Origin: Candidatus Gastranaerophilales bacterium | GTDB taxonomy: Bacteria; Cyanobacteriota; Vampirovibrionia; Gastranaerophilales; Gastranaerophilaceae | DNA length: 64,000 bases | Reading direction: 5' to 3' | Assembly (NCBI GenBank): GCA_947625495.1 | Contig: CANQOQ010000003.1 | Location: 111,900 to 175,899, forward strand | In this document: positions 1 through 10,082 of the stretch, piece by piece | Numbering within the stretch: the first letter of the stretch is position 1 | Layout of the letters: each line of letters begins with the position of its first letter | Notes under the pieces: generated by a model | Databases searched by the model: none | Told to the model about the DNA's origin: nothing | Seen by the model: only the letters and a program-made list of their open reading frames with translations | Program-made: the position numbers and the translations under genes

Positions 1-1118
1 TCTTCTGCTATTATTTGTTCTATCGAAGGTGAATTAATACCTTCATAAGAATCATATATTTTTTTAGTTATTTTATAAATATCGGTAAATTTAATTTTTT
101 TATTCAGAAAAGCAAAAACAGCTTCTTCATTGGCAGCATTCATACAAACAGGATATGTATTGCCTTTTTTACCTGCATCAATTGCTAAAGCCAAAGAAGG
201 AAATTTTTCATAATCGGGTTCAAAAAACTCAAATTTAGCAGCCTTAAAGAAATCAAAACTCTCTGTTTCAATACCTTCTAAGCGCTCAGGATATGTAAGA
301 GCGTATTGAATGGGAATATGCATACTCGGATTTCCAATCTGCGCAATAATACTTCCGTCTTTATATTCAACAGCACTGTGAATATAACTTTGAGGATGAA
401 CAACAACCTTGATATCCTCATAATCCATATTAAATAAATGGTGCGCCTCAATAACTTCAAGTCCTTTATTCATCAAAGTAGCTGAATCAACCGTAATTTT
501 CTTTCCCATTTTCCATCTCGGATGATTTAAAGCTTCATTTAAATCAGCATTTTCCATATCCTCTTTTGAAGCGGTTCTAAAAGGCCCGCCTGATGATGTT
601 ATTATAAGGTGTTTAACATCTTCACGTTTATTAATGCACTGAAATATAGCGGAATGTTCACTATCCACGGGTAAAATTTTCACATTATTTTCCTTAGCCA
701 ATGACATCACTATATCACCTGCCATAACAAGAGTTTCTTTATTTGCAAGTGCTATATTTATCTTATTTTTAATTGCTCTGATAGTAGGTTTAAGCCCTAT
801 TTTACCCGATACGGCCACCAGAATTAAATCAAGTTCTTTTAAATCAGCAATTTTAATAAGCCCGTCTTCTCCGTAAAAAAATTCGGTTTGTTTAAAAATA
901 TTCTTCAAATGTTCAAAGGTTTCTTTTTGTTTTACACAAACATACTTGGGAGAATATTTTTTAATCTGCTCAGAAATTAAATCAATATTATCACCGGCGG
1001 TCAAAGCAGCTATTTCAAACCTGTCAGGGAGCATATCAATAACTTCCAGTGCCTGAGTACCTATTGAACCGGTAGAACCTAAAACGGCAATCTTCTTTTT
1101 TTTATTAAACACGTCCAT
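1..1118 (-). CDS. dxr: 1-deoxy-D-xylulose 5-phosphate reductoisomerase (3' end cut by window edge)
   Basis: This enzyme makes 2-C-methyl-D-erythritol 4-phosphate in the MEP isoprenoid pathway, using NADPH. My translation of the minus strand starts MDVFNKKKKIAVLGSTGSIG, which holds the Rossmann motif GSTGSIG at the N-terminus, and continues into the family motif ANKETLVMAGD. About 372 codons are visible with no stop. Family members are about 380-400 residues, so only the last few residues are missing. The ATG at 1118 lies inside the end of manC, with a 14-base overlap in another frame, so translation of the two is probably coupled. Identity is secure. Confidence 0.95.
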   Translation of the reverse strand, partial: MDVFNKKKKIAVLGSTGSIGTQALEVIDMLPDRFEIAALTAGDNIDLISEQIKKYSPKYVCVKQKETFEHLKNIFKQTEFFYGEDGLIKIADLKELDLILVAVSGKIGLKPTIRAIKNKINIALANKETLVMAGDIVMSLAKENNVKILPVDSEHSAIFQCINKREDVKHLIITSSGGPFRTASKEDMENADLNEALNHPRWKMGKKITVDSATLMNKGLEVIEAHHLFNMDYEDIKVVVHPQSYIHSAVEYKDGSIIAQIGNPSMHIPIQYALTYPERLEGIETESFDFFKAAKFEFFEPDYEKFPSLALAIDAGKKGNTYPVCMNAANEEAVFAFLNKKIKFTDIYKITKKIYDSYEGINSPSIEQIIAE

Positions 1119-2547
1119 AAATATCTTGCAGTCTTTCAATATCATTTTCGTCCAAAATATCACCCTGCTGTACTTCAAGAACTTTAAGCTGAGATACTCC
1201 GTTATTTTGAAGTGAATGAATTTCTTCCACATCAATATCAATACTGTCTCCGGGATTTAGTAATATTTCCTTTTTCCCTTTTATAACACAAGCCTGACCT
1301 TCAAGAATAATCCAGTGTTCACTTCTATGGAAATGTTTTTGCAAACTTAATTTAGCATTAGGATTAACGGTTATGCACTTTGTAAGAAACCCCTGACCAT
1401 TTTCCAATACGGTATAATATCCCCAGGGTCTGTATACCGTCTTATGTATTTCTTTTGCGGAAGAATTTTTTCCGTTTAATTTTTTATAAATTCTTTTTAC
1501 ACCATCCGTATCTTTTTTATTACAAACAAGCAATGCATCATCTGTTTCCACAACAATAGAATCCTTTAACCCCATTGTTGCAACAAGCTTTGTTGTTGAA
1601 TAAACAAATGAATTATCAGAACCTATGTCTAAAGCATTTCCCGATATATAATTTCCTCTTTCATCCTTTTTACCTATCTCATAAACAACATCCCAAGAGC
1701 CTATATCGAGCCACTTAACGTCAAACGGAACAGTTACAAGCTTTTTTGTTTTTTCCATCAATGCATAATCAACGGATATTTCAGGCATTTTTTCATATTC
1801 TGCCAGCGTAACGGAGGGTATAGTATCTTTTACTTCTGTTTTTTCAATAAGTTTAAATATTTCTTTAGTATTTGATTTAAGTTCAGTTAAAAAAGTATCA
1901 GGCGTAAACATATATATACCCGTATTTACATATAACTGTCCTTTAAGTTTTTCCTGCTGAGTTTTATTATCCGGTTTTTCAATAAAACTTGTTACTTTAA
2001 GCGCCTCAGGAACAATTTCACTTACTTTGGGATTTTTTCTGGCTTTTACATATCCGAATTTTTCATTTAATTTATTAGTTTTTGTTGAAAACGAAACTAT
2101 ATAACCTTGTTGAGCAAGAGGAATACCTTTTTCAACGATTTCAATAAAAGCTTCACGGTTAAAAACAAGATGGTCACAGGGAACAGCAATAATAACAGGC
2201 TGTTCTTTTGAAAAACGTGCATTATTTTGAATATATTTAACAGCTATAGCTAAAGCAGGCATAGTATTTTTTGAAACAGGCTCCGTTATAACCTTATAGT
2301 CCTTATTTCTGCAAAATTTTTCTTCCAACAATTTAAGCTGCTCTTTAATCATGGAAACATGTTTAATATTAGTTGCGGTTATAATATTTTTATCATCAAC
2401 TATACCGGCAATTCTCAAAAAAGTCTGCTGAAAAAGAGAAACATCATTATCAAATTTTAACAGCTGTTTAGGATACATTTCTCTTGAAAGCGGCCACAAT
2501 CTGCTTCCCAAACCACCTGCTAAAATTACCGAATATAATGCTGACAT
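1105..2547 (-). CDS. manC: Mannose-1-phosphate guanylyltransferase with C-terminal cupin (ManC/type II PMI)
   Basis: This enzyme makes GDP-mannose for surface polysaccharide. The N-terminus carries the nucleotidyltransferase signature VILAGGLGSRLWPLSR followed by PKQLLKF. The C-terminal third is a cupin with RPWGYYTVLE and a KHFHRSEHW metal-site region, as in bifunctional GMP/phosphomannose isomerase proteins. I chose the ATG at 2547 (480 aa) because a strong Shine-Dalgarno sequence (gaggggag) lies just before it. An in-frame start 11 codons upstream has none. It overlaps dxr at its 3' end. Whether the isomerase half is active cannot be judged from the sequence alone. Confidence 0.92.
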   Translation of the reverse strand: MSALYSVILAGGLGSRLWPLSREMYPKQLLKFDNDVSLFQQTFLRIAGIVDDKNIITATNIKHVSMIKEQLKLLEEKFCRNKDYKVITEPVSKNTMPALAIAVKYIQNNARFSKEQPVIIAVPCDHLVFNREAFIEIVEKGIPLAQQGYIVSFSTKTNKLNEKFGYVKARKNPKVSEIVPEALKVTSFIEKPDNKTQQEKLKGQLYVNTGIYMFTPDTFLTELKSNTKEIFKLIEKTEVKDTIPSVTLAEYEKMPEISVDYALMEKTKKLVTVPFDVKWLDIGSWDVVYEIGKKDERGNYISGNALDIGSDNSFVYSTTKLVATMGLKDSIVVETDDALLVCNKKDTDGVKRIYKKLNGKNSSAKEIHKTVYRPWGYYTVLENGQGFLTKCITVNPNAKLSLQKHFHRSEHWIILEGQACVIKGKKEILLNPGDSIDIDVEEIHSLQNNGVSQLKVLEVQQGDILDENDIERLQDIYGRV

Positions 2548-2635
2548 GAAACTCCCCTCGTCTGATATCTTATTATACAATAAATCAAATAAATATAGAA
2601 ATTATTAAAATCTTTTCCTAATCAAAATAAGGTCG

Positions 2636-2641
2636 TATAAT
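2636..2641 (+). promoter_or_regulatory. Candidate -10 box of anmK (TATAAT), possible leaderless start
   Basis: A perfect TATAAT ends six bases before the anmK ATG at 2648. No Shine-Dalgarno sequence is visible between them, and the -35 region is weak. If this box is used, transcription would begin at or next to the ATG. Confidence 0.45.
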
Positions 2642-2647
2642 CATTGT

Positions 2648-3775
2648 ATGAAAAATTATAAAACAATAATATCAATGATGTCAGGCACTTCTTTAGACGG
2701 GGTTGACGCTTGTCTTGTTAAAATTTTTGACGACCTGTCTTTTGAAATTTCAGATAGTTTCTCTCTTGATTATCCGTCTGATGTAAAAAACAAATTATTA
2801 CAATTAGCTAATAATAAAGGTACTGTTGAAGATATCTGTTTTATGAATTTTGTTATAGGCGAATTATTTGCAAAAACCGCAAATTCTTTAATAAAAAAAG
2901 CCAAAATAAAAAAAGAAAACATAGATTTTATATCTTCTCACGGTCAAACAATATGGCATAGTCCGTTTTACAAGGAAATTGGGGGAATAAAAACAAAAAG
3001 TACTCTGCAAATCGGAGACATTTCAGTAATTGCTCATAAAACAGGAATAATGACAGTAGGTGATTTCAGAACAAAAGATATGGCTGCAAACGGTGACGGA
3101 GCGCCGTTAGTTCCGTTTGCGGATAAAATCATATTCGGTTCTGATAAAAACAGACTTATTCAAAATATCGGCGGAATATCTAACGTCACCGTTCTATCTA
3201 AAGATTGTCCCATATTTGCTTTTGATAACGGAGTAGGCAATATGCTGATTGATTTTTATATGAATAAGCTTTTTAATCTTCCGTTTGATAAAAACGGTGA
3301 AACTGCACAACATGGAAAAGTTGATGAAAATTGGCTTAATGAACTGTTAAATGAGCCTTATTATGAAAAAACACCTCCAAAAACAACAGGGAGAGAATTA
3401 TATAATGAAAATTATGCCCTTGAAAAATTGAAAACCGCACCTTCAGATAAATATGATATTATTGCAACAATTACAAATTTAACGGCAAGAGTAATAGCTG
3501 ATTCATATAAAAAGTTTATATTTCCCAAAACAAATATAGAAGAAATAATATTAGGCGGCGGAGGAGCTTACAATTTAACACTAATAAAATTTTTAAAAGA
3601 TTATCTGCCAAATACAGACATAAAAACACACGAAGACTATAATATCCCCAATAAACTAAAAGAGTGTTTAGCCTTTGCTTATCTTGGTTATTATACAGTA
3701 AATAAAAAGCCCAATAACGAACCATCCGCTACGGGAGCGGATGATAACGTTATAATGGGTAAAATTTCTTACTGA
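2648..3775 (+). CDS. anmK: Anhydro-N-acetylmuramic acid kinase
   Basis: AnmK phosphorylates and hydrolyses 1,6-anhydro-MurNAc to MurNAc-6-phosphate in peptidoglycan recycling. The 375-aa product has the usual length. It opens with the ATP-binding motif MSGTSLDGVD and later shows GDFRTKDMAANGDGAPLVPF and QNIGGISNV, all typical of the family. It is a single gene, divergent from manC and convergent with ilvD, whose stop codon directly abuts its own. The start has no visible ribosome binding site (see the -10 box at 2636). Confidence 0.95.
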   Translation: MKNYKTIISMMSGTSLDGVDACLVKIFDDLSFEISDSFSLDYPSDVKNKLLQLANNKGTVEDICFMNFVIGELFAKTANSLIKKAKIKKENIDFISSHGQTIWHSPFYKEIGGIKTKSTLQIGDISVIAHKTGIMTVGDFRTKDMAANGDGAPLVPFADKIIFGSDKNRLIQNIGGISNVTVLSKDCPIFAFDNGVGNMLIDFYMNKLFNLPFDKNGETAQHGKVDENWLNELLNEPYYEKTPPKTTGRELYNENYALEKLKTAPSDKYDIIATITNLTARVIADSYKKFIFPKTNIEEIILGGGGAYNLTLIKFLKDYLPNTDIKTHEDYNIPNKLKECLAFAYLGYYTVNKKPNNEPSATGADDNVIMGKISY

Positions 3776-5440
3776 TTATACGCTTGTTATTGCACCCTTA
3801 TCGGAAGATGAAACAACAGTCGCATATCTTTTTAAATAGCCTTTTTTAATCTTAACGGGAAGCGGATTAAATTTTGACAATCTTTCCTTTAATACGGATT
3901 CATCAACTTTTAAGGTTAATTCTCTTTTCGGGATATTAATATAAATTTCATCACCGTCTTCAATAACCCCGATAATTCCGCCTATAGGGGCTTCAGGACA
4001 AATATGACCTATACATAAACCTCTTGTACCGCCGGAAAATCTTCCGTCAGTTATTAAAGCAACTTTACTGCCTAAGCCCTTACCAACAATTGCAGAAGTA
4101 GGAGAGAGCATTTCTCTCATACCGGGGCCGCCTTTAGGTCCTTCATATCGAATAACGACAACATCACCTGCTTTAATTTTATCATCCATAATAGCCTGCA
4201 TTGCCGTTTCTTCACTGTCAAAGGTCTTGGCTTTACCCGTAAATTCAAGACAATCTTTTTCGACACCCGATATTTTAACAACAGCACCGTCAGGCGCAAG
4301 ATTACCGTGTAATACAGCCAGTCCGGGGTTTGAAGTTATCGGATCTGATATTGGTCTTATAACCTCATTGTCACACCAAATATCAGCTGAAGCTATTTGA
4401 GACAGTTTTAAGCCCGATACCCCTTTTGTATCTTTCATCTCAGCTATATTTCCGTATATGGTTTTTAATACGGCAGGAATACCTCCCGCATTATCCAAGT
4501 CCGTCATAGTTTTAGCTGCAGAAGGGTCTAATTTTATAATTTGAGGGACTTTAAAACTCAATTCTTCAAAGTCTTTTAATGTTATATCAACCCCTGCTTC
4601 ATTTGCTATAGCAAGCAAATGCAAAATAGAATTTGTAGAACCGCCTAACGCCAAATCCACAATTATGGCATTTCTAATGGAATCCTTAGTTATAATTGAA
4701 GACGGGCGGATGTCTTTTTCTATAAGTTCATTTATAATTACACCCGAATCAAAGGCAATTCTCTTGGTCTTAGCACTAACGGCAGCCGATGTGGCACACC
4801 CCGGCAGACTCATTCCCATAACTTCCGTTAAACAAGCCATGGTATTAGCCGTATACAAGCCCTGACAAGCACCTGCTGTCGGACAAGACGTTATTTCCAT
4901 TTCTTTGAGCATTTTTTCGTCTATTTCACCGTTTGTAAATTTACCTACGGCTTCAAAAGTACCTTTAATCATCGTCAAGGTATTATTATGGCATTTTCCG
5001 TCAGACATTGGGCCTACCGTAACAACAATAGAGGGGATATCAAGCCTTGCCGCCGCCATTATCATTCCGGGAGTAATCTTATCGCAGTTTGTCAATAAAA
5101 CAAGTCCGTCTAATTTATGAGCATTTGCAACGGATTCAACACAATCGGCAATCAAATCTCTTGAAGGCAGAGAATAATTCATACCGCTGTGTCCCATTGC
5201 AATACCGTCACATATTGCAGGTACACCGAATATAAAAGCCTGACCACCGCCCGTATGAATACCTTTCTCAATTTGTCTTTCTATATCACGCATTGAGCAA
5301 TGTCCCGGAACCAAGTCGCTAAAACTGCTTGCTATTCCTATAAATCTTTTATTTATTTGTTTTTCGCTTACTCCCGTTCCGTACAACAAAGACCTGTGCG
5401 GAGTCCTTTGTATTCCTTGTTTTATCTCATCACTTCTCAT
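3776..5440 (-). CDS. ilvD: Dihydroxy-acid dehydratase
   Basis: IlvD is an iron-sulfur enzyme that dehydrates dihydroxy acids in valine, leucine and isoleucine synthesis. The 554-aa length is normal. Signature segments are CDKITPGM and [19 protein letters not shown], which hold cluster cysteines, and the C-terminal [11 protein letters not shown]. No other branched-chain amino acid gene lies nearby. It is followed, with zero spacing, by the convergent anmK, and no terminator hairpin is visible between them. It lies downstream of the flavodiiron gene on the same strand, with a 17-base gap, so co-transcription is possible. Confidence 0.97.
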   Translation of the reverse strand: MRSDEIKQGIQRTPHRSLLYGTGVSEKQINKRFIGIASSFSDLVPGHCSMRDIERQIEKGIHTGGGQAFIFGVPAICDGIAMGHSGMNYSLPSRDLIADCVESVANAHKLDGLVLLTNCDKITPGMIMAAARLDIPSIVVTVGPMSDGKCHNNTLTMIKGTFEAVGKFTNGEIDEKMLKEMEITSCPTAGACQGLYTANTMACLTEVMGMSLPGCATSAAVSAKTKRIAFDSGVIINELIEKDIRPSSIITKDSIRNAIIVDLALGGSTNSILHLLAIANEAGVDITLKDFEELSFKVPQIIKLDPSAAKTMTDLDNAGGIPAVLKTIYGNIAEMKDTKGVSGLKLSQIASADIWCDNEVIRPISDPITSNPGLAVLHGNLAPDGAVVKISGVEKDCLEFTGKAKTFDSEETAMQAIMDDKIKAGDVVVIRYEGPKGGPGMREMLSPTSAIVGKGLGSKVALITDGRFSGGTRGLCIGHICPEAPIGGIIGVIEDGDEIYINIPKRELTLKVDESVLKERLSKFNPLPVKIKKGYLKRYATVVSSSDKGAITSV

Positions 5441-5457
5441 TGACTTTTCTCCTAATG

Positions 5458-6642
5458 TTATATTAATCCCAATTCCTTATGTTTAGAATATATTATTTCT
5501 GCCATATTATCCAATTTGAGATAATCATCAGCCTTAGCTTTACCTTTAACCATAATAGGTTCAATAACATCAAGCTTTAATGGAGCAAGCATTTCCGCCA
5601 TTTTACCGAAAAGATTACCGCCCCAGCCGTAAGAACCGATAAATGAAGCTATTTTTGCTTTTGGTCTCAGCACCGATGCAAGATATACGGTATTGAATGC
5701 GGCAGGATGAGGCCCCGCTAAGACCATTGAAGTTCCGAGGACTATTGTGGTTCCATCCACTAAAGCCATAGCTAAATCACCCAGATTTCCGTCAACCATA
5801 TCATATTTTATTGAAGGAATTCCTTTTTCTTTCAATTTTTCGGCAAGATAATCAATCATTTCCTCAGTTGATTTATACATGGAAACAAAAGGAAGAAGAA
5901 CAAGATTTTTTCCTTTTTCTCCTGCCCAGTCCTCATAAAGATTTAATATATAATCGGGATTCTTATGAATAGGACCATGACTCGGAAGTATCATATCAAC
6001 TTTTAAATCCTGCAATTGTTTAACATATTTTCTGCAAACATTACTAAATGGCATCATAATTTCTGCAAAGTATTTTTTTGCACTTTTTTCAAGCTCTTTT
6101 GAAGGAACTGCAAACACATCATCAAAAATATAATGAGCGCCTAAAAAATCACAAGTACAAATTATATTATCTTCCTTTATATATGTAAACATAGTATCAG
6201 GCCAGTGAACCCCAGGAGATATCATAAATTTAAGTGTTTTATCTCCGAGTGACAGTTCTTCATTATTAGATATAATCTTTATTTTATCTTCAGGAACTAA
6301 TAACATTTCTTGAATATTTTTTGCACAAACTGCATTTGTAACAACAAGCGCAGAAGGAAATTTTTCAAGTAATGCAGGGATACTCCCCGAATGGTCCTGT
6401 TCACCATGGTTTGCTATTATATAATCAACTTTTGTAATCCCGTTTTCATCAAAAGAATCAATATATTCTTTGGTAAATTTAGGATACATAGTATCAATAA
6501 CAGCAGTTTTTTCACTGCCTTTTACAATATATGAATTATAACTTGTTCCGTTATCTAAGGGTATTAACTCATCAAAAATTAAACGGCCCGAATCATTCAT
6601 ACCTGCATAAAATATGCCGTCTTTAATAAATTTATATTTCAT
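5458..6642 (-). CDS. Flavodiiron protein (A-type flavoprotein, FprA/ROO family)
   Basis: This cytosolic enzyme reduces O2 (or NO) to harmless products with electrons from rubredoxin and protects anaerobes. The N-terminal beta-lactamase-like domain has the diiron ligand set H79-x-E81-x-D83-H84, then [15 protein letters not shown] and PSHGPIH, matching the other ligands. The C-terminal flavodoxin domain contains SMYKSTEEM and SYGWGGN for FMN. The 394-aa length is typical. The ATG follows a gaggcag ribosome binding site. The gene lies 19 bases after a rubredoxin gene, its expected electron donor. Confidence 0.95.
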   Translation of the reverse strand: MKYKFIKDGIFYAGMNDSGRLIFDELIPLDNGTSYNSYIVKGSEKTAVIDTMYPKFTKEYIDSFDENGITKVDYIIANHGEQDHSGSIPALLEKFPSALVVTNAVCAKNIQEMLLVPEDKIKIISNNEELSLGDKTLKFMISPGVHWPDTMFTYIKEDNIICTCDFLGAHYIFDDVFAVPSKELEKSAKKYFAEIMMPFSNVCRKYVKQLQDLKVDMILPSHGPIHKNPDYILNLYEDWAGEKGKNLVLLPFVSMYKSTEEMIDYLAEKLKEKGIPSIKYDMVDGNLGDLAMALVDGTTIVLGTSMVLAGPHPAAFNTVYLASVLRPKAKIASFIGSYGWGGNLFGKMAEMLAPLKLDVIEPIMVKGKAKADDYLKLDNMAEIIYSKHKELGLI

Positions 6643-6661
6643 TTTCTGCCTCTATAATAAA

Positions 6662-6799
6662 CTATTGTTTTTCAAACATGTCTTTACCGACACCGCAAAT
6701 AGGACATACATAATCATCAGGTAAATCCTCAAATGCTATATTGTTATTTTCAGAAGGTTCATAAACCCAATGACAAGCCATGCAAACATAATTTTCCAT
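6662..6799 (-). CDS. Rubredoxin (45 aa)
   Basis: This short gene encodes a one-iron electron carrier. The translation shows two cysteine pairs, CMAC near the N-terminus and CPIC near the C-terminus, with the aromatic residues and the DLPDDYVCP segment typical of rubredoxin. At 45 residues it is slightly shorter than the usual 52-54. The ATG at 6799 is preceded by gaggtaat. It lies directly upstream of the flavodiiron protein and probably feeds it electrons. Confidence 0.95.
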   Translation of the reverse strand: MENYVCMACHWVYEPSENNNIAFEDLPDDYVCPICGVGKDMFEKQ

Positions 6800-6942
6800 A
6801 AATTACCTCATTTCTTTTGTACATTATTGAGGATAACATTCGTAAGAAAAGCATGCAATAAGACATATTATTAAGTTTTGTTAAATATTTTTAAAGTTTC
6901 CCGCCATATTGCCGATAAATAAAAATAAAAAGGGAAATAGGT

Positions 6943-9147
6943 ATGAATTTTGAATCTATTAAAAACGGATTTATTAGTTATTTACAAGAAAAACTGGGGG
7001 CAGAAAACCCTGAATATAGTTATGAAAATATTCCGGATTCAAATATAAGCATATTTATGTACAGTAATGAATTCAAACAATACCTGACCGAAGAAGTAGG
7101 AGCCGATGTATCTATATTTTCAAAAAGTATCAATGATATTATGAACATGGAAGTTGTAAACGGGAAACTCGTTGATACAAATACAGATTCATTTGAACGC
7201 AACAATAACAGTTCAGATTCAGACATGATGGCAGACTTTTTAAATGAAATGTTTTCTGATGAAAAAGTAATAAATACACTTGATGTTGATATGAACGGCA
7301 GTTTAAATAAAGATGAAATGAATACATTTCTTATGGGTGTAGCAAATGCTGATGAAAATCAACAGGTAACATTTGATAACATGGCAAAATCCGTTCAAGC
7401 AATTCAAAACGGGACATACAGTCAGGAAGAAATCGCAGAAAGTAACGGAAATATTCTAAACAGAATGCTTGACGGCATATATGAAAACAACACCGTAAGA
7501 AAAACACTTGATTTGGACGGTGACGGAGAATTATCCGATGAAGAAAAAGCACAATTCGAAGAATATATAAAAGGTTATGACGGCAATAGCGACGAATTAA
7601 CCGAAGCTGATATTAAACGTGCTTTTGATGATATTATGTCCGGTAAATTCAGTTATGATAATGATTTAAAAACAAGATCAGAAGAAATAGATAAACTGGC
7701 TGAAATAGAAGCTGCCGGAAATGAACCAAACAGTGAAATCGGAGGTTCTGATATATCATCTCCGGAAAGCTCCGGATATTCAGGTGGTTACGGAAATGCC
7801 GGAAGTTATAACTCATTTTCATCTTCAAATTCTAATGCACCTAAAACCCTTGATAATATGACATTAGAAGAGCTTGAGGCTGAAAAAAATTCAAGAGAAT
7901 CAGAAGTTAGTGATGCAAGACAAGCCGTAAATGATGTTCATTCGGGTCAAAACGAAGCAGTTAAAAAGGCGGAAGAAGATGAAATGCAAGCCGAAGATGA
8001 TTATAAAAATGCGGTTGCTAATGATGAAAAAATAGATGCTCAAACAAAAAAGAATTTAAACGAATGCCTTGAAAAAATATCTAAGCAGGAAGATGTTGTA
8101 GACGGATTAAATTCTGACATTTCGGATAAAGAAAATGAAATTAAAGATCAAAATTATGTTATAAGTGAAGACAAATCAAATATATCAGCACTTGAATCCG
8201 CTCTGGCTTCATTGCAGCAACAATCTTCAGAAGATCCTGAAAAACAAGCAGAAATAGACGCAAAAATTGCTAAAGTCAGACAAGAACTGGAAGATGCAAA
8301 GGCTAAACTTGAAAAAGATAATGCCGATTTGGAAACTTTAGAAAAAGCAAAAGGTGATCTGGAAAAACAACTTACTGATGAACAAGCAGTTCTGGATGAA
8401 TACGAAAAAGAAAAAGACGAAATTGAAAAAGAAATTTCTGCAAATTGTTCTGATGAAACAAAAGAAGCTATGAAGGCTTATAATGATGCAAAAAGCAATA
8501 CCAAACAAACTAAAGAAACCGAATTATCCAATGCTGATTCCGCACTAAAAACCGCATTAGAGGCATTAGATGAAGTTAACGAAAAAATCAATGAAAAGAA
8601 AGCTGAAAAAACAAAAAAAGAGAATTCAATAAGCGAATATAATTTTGATTTTGAACTGAATTTATCGGGTGTTCAAGAAAGAGAACTTGAAGCATTTAAA
8701 CAAAATTGGGAACAAAACCATGATAAATATGAAAAAGTTGAAGAAGCAACAGGTATGCCTGCTGAACTTGTAGCTGCGATACACTGGCGAGAAGGTTCAG
8801 GGAACTTCAATACTTACCTGCACAACGGACAACCTTTAGGACAGACAACAACTATTGTACCAAAAGGTATATATTTTGAGGATTGGACCGAAGCTGCCAT
8901 TGATGCGGTTACAAATTACGGCGGCGGCCTTTCATCAATTGAAGAAGGAAATCTGGATACTTATTATGATTATGCGGAAAAATATAACGGGCTGGGATAT
9001 AGAAAAAGAGGACTTCCATCTCCTTATGTATGGGCGGGAACCAATAATTATTCAAGCGGTAAATATGTGAGAGACGGAGTATTTGACCCGAATGCAGTTG
9101 ATCAGCAGTTAGGCGTCGCTGTTATGCTCCAAGCTCTTCTCGGTTAA
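6943..9147 (+). CDS. EF-hand / coiled-coil / lysozyme-like protein, 734 aa
   Basis: This is probably a cell-wall hydrolase with calcium-binding domains. Residues 114-125 (DVDMNGSLNKDE) and 190-201 (DLDGDGELSDEE) are canonical EF-hand loops, and a third degenerate site follows near 212-224. Residues 265-300 are rich in Ser, Gly and Asn. Residues about 305-585 are a charged heptad-like coiled coil. The last 150 residues resemble the phage-type lysozyme family: EATGMPAELVAAIHWREGSG, then YLHNGQPLG, VPKGIYFEDW, KYNGLGYR and SPYVWAGTN. E617 is the likely catalytic acid. No signal peptide or membrane segment is visible, which is odd for a wall enzyme. Its EF-hand region resembles that of the protein at 59797. 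Confidence 0.75.
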   Translation: MNFESIKNGFISYLQEKLGAENPEYSYENIPDSNISIFMYSNEFKQYLTEEVGADVSIFSKSINDIMNMEVVNGKLVDTNTDSFERNNNSSDSDMMADFLNEMFSDEKVINTLDVDMNGSLNKDEMNTFLMGVANADENQQVTFDNMAKSVQAIQNGTYSQEEIAESNGNILNRMLDGIYENNTVRKTLDLDGDGELSDEEKAQFEEYIKGYDGNSDELTEADIKRAFDDIMSGKFSYDNDLKTRSEEIDKLAEIEAAGNEPNSEIGGSDISSPESSGYSGGYGNAGSYNSFSSSNSNAPKTLDNMTLEELEAEKNSRESEVSDARQAVNDVHSGQNEAVKKAEEDEMQAEDDYKNAVANDEKIDAQTKKNLNECLEKISKQEDVVDGLNSDISDKENEIKDQNYVISEDKSNISALESALASLQQQSSEDPEKQAEIDAKIAKVRQELEDAKAKLEKDNADLETLEKAKGDLEKQLTDEQAVLDEYEKEKDEIEKEISANCSDETKEAMKAYNDAKSNTKQTKETELSNADSALKTALEALDEVNEKINEKKAEKTKKENSISEYNFDFELNLSGVQERELEAFKQNWEQNHDKYEKVEEATGMPAELVAAIHWREGSGNFNTYLHNGQPLGQTTTIVPKGIYFEDWTEAAIDAVTNYGGGLSSIEEGNLDTYYDYAEKYNGLGYRKRGLPSPYVWAGTNNYSSGKYVRDGVFDPNAVDQQLGVAVMLQALLG

Positions 9148-9180
9148 TCTACATAGATTAGCCGGCTTCCCGTTTTATTT
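9141..9180 (+). terminator. Possible terminator after the EF-hand lysozyme gene
   Basis: A 10-bp stem with one G-U pair and a 4-base loop spans 9141-9164 and includes the stop codon. A T-rich stretch follows after seven intervening bases. The tail is imperfect, so termination is uncertain. Confidence 0.4.
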
Positions 9181-9181
9181 T

Positions 9182-9219
9182 CTCAATCTGTTTTTTACAC
9201 TGTTAAAAAACAGATTGAG
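9182..9219 (+). promoter_or_regulatory. Perfect 15-bp inverted repeat covering the ribosome binding site of the next gene
   Basis: The arms 9182-9196 and 9205-9219 are exact reverse complements around an 8-base loop. The right arm ends in gattgag, which with the following g forms the only plausible Shine-Dalgarno sequence of the ATG at 9225. No T-run follows, so it is not a standard terminator. It could hide the ribosome binding site. Confidence 0.55.
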
Positions 9220-9224
9220 GGATA

Positions 9225-10001
9225 ATGAAAAAAATTTTAATAATAATTTTTATAATAATAATTCAACCCGCAATGGCAAAAACAATTACGGGAGAAATAA
9301 AAAAAGAAACACAATCTAATACAAACACAATATATGATTTATACAGCAACCGCCCAATAGAAGGGGCAAAAGTAAAGCTGCCATCAAAACATTTTGAAAC
9401 CGTCACGGATAATAACGGAACCTTTCAGCTTGGAACAAGAATCAATTCACCTACAATAATGTCCGTGGAAAAATCCGGATATAAACCGTTTTCATTAACA
9501 TTAAACTCCACTCCGAATACACCGATTTCTATAGGAATAGAAAAAACTACCCCGCAGGATATTATAATAGAAACCGATATGATACACCTTGGAGATAATT
9601 CGTTTTCGGAAAATTCAGCCAACGCTTATGACTTTTCATTAAAATCAACAGGTGCATTTTATTCTAAAGACCTACCCGTTAAAAAACATATAAAAGATGA
9701 TGAAAATATCTTCCTTGTTATAGGTTCAATCATAGGAATTGATACAATTCAATCACAAAAAATGGGACAATCAAAAGTCCGAACATCATATTCAAGTCCG
9801 CCTGAAATATTCTGCAACGGAAGTAAAATTGCCGAAATAAAAATTAACGGTGATAATCAGCGCATTAATATTCCAAAACCTCTTATTCTGGGTAAAGAAC
9901 TCATTAATATTACCGTTAAAACGGGAAGAAATTTATATAAAACCTCCGCCGTTGATTATGATGATATAGAGTTTACAAATTTATTACTTGAAATAAAATA
10001 A
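9225..10001 (+). CDS. Secreted protein with carboxypeptidase-like regulatory domain
   Basis: The 258-aa product starts with a clear signal peptide (MKKILIIIFIIIIQPAMA). Residues about 35-90 resemble a transthyretin-like or carboxypeptidase regulatory beta-sandwich: RPIEGAKVKLPSK, then TVTDNNGTFQLG and MSVEKSGYKPFSLTL. The rest is beta-rich with no motif I recognise. The fold suggests an extracytoplasmic structural or binding role, but the ligand is unknown. The start codon sits directly after a 15-bp hairpin. The gene stands between the EF-hand lysozyme and the rhamnose operon. Confidence 0.6.
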   Translation: MKKILIIIFIIIIQPAMAKTITGEIKKETQSNTNTIYDLYSNRPIEGAKVKLPSKHFETVTDNNGTFQLGTRINSPTIMSVEKSGYKPFSLTLNSTPNTPISIGIEKTTPQDIIIETDMIHLGDNSFSENSANAYDFSLKSTGAFYSKDLPVKKHIKDDENIFLVIGSIIGIDTIQSQKMGQSKVRTSYSSPPEIFCNGSKIAEIKINGDNQRINIPKPLILGKELINITVKTGRNLYKTSAVDYDDIEFTNLLLEIK

Positions 10002-10021
10002 TCAAAATTTAATCTAGTGTC

Positions 10022-10058
10022 GCACTCTACTACCGACTCCTCGTCGCTGTACGAGTGC
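10022..10058. repeat. Intergenic palindrome with higher GC than its surroundings
   Basis: The outer arms gcactc (10022-10027) and gagtgc (10053-10058) enclose an inner inverted repeat ctcgt/acgag at 10040-10055. The sequence is clearly richer in G and C than nearby intergenic DNA. It may be one copy of a dispersed extragenic repeat. No other copy is visible in the window. Confidence 0.4.
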
Positions 10059-10082
10059 TCACCTTTTCAATAACGTCACTCT

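Noticed and set aside
278..460. Short minus-strand open frame inside dxr
   Set aside because: It is in another frame of the dxr gene and resembles nothing known.
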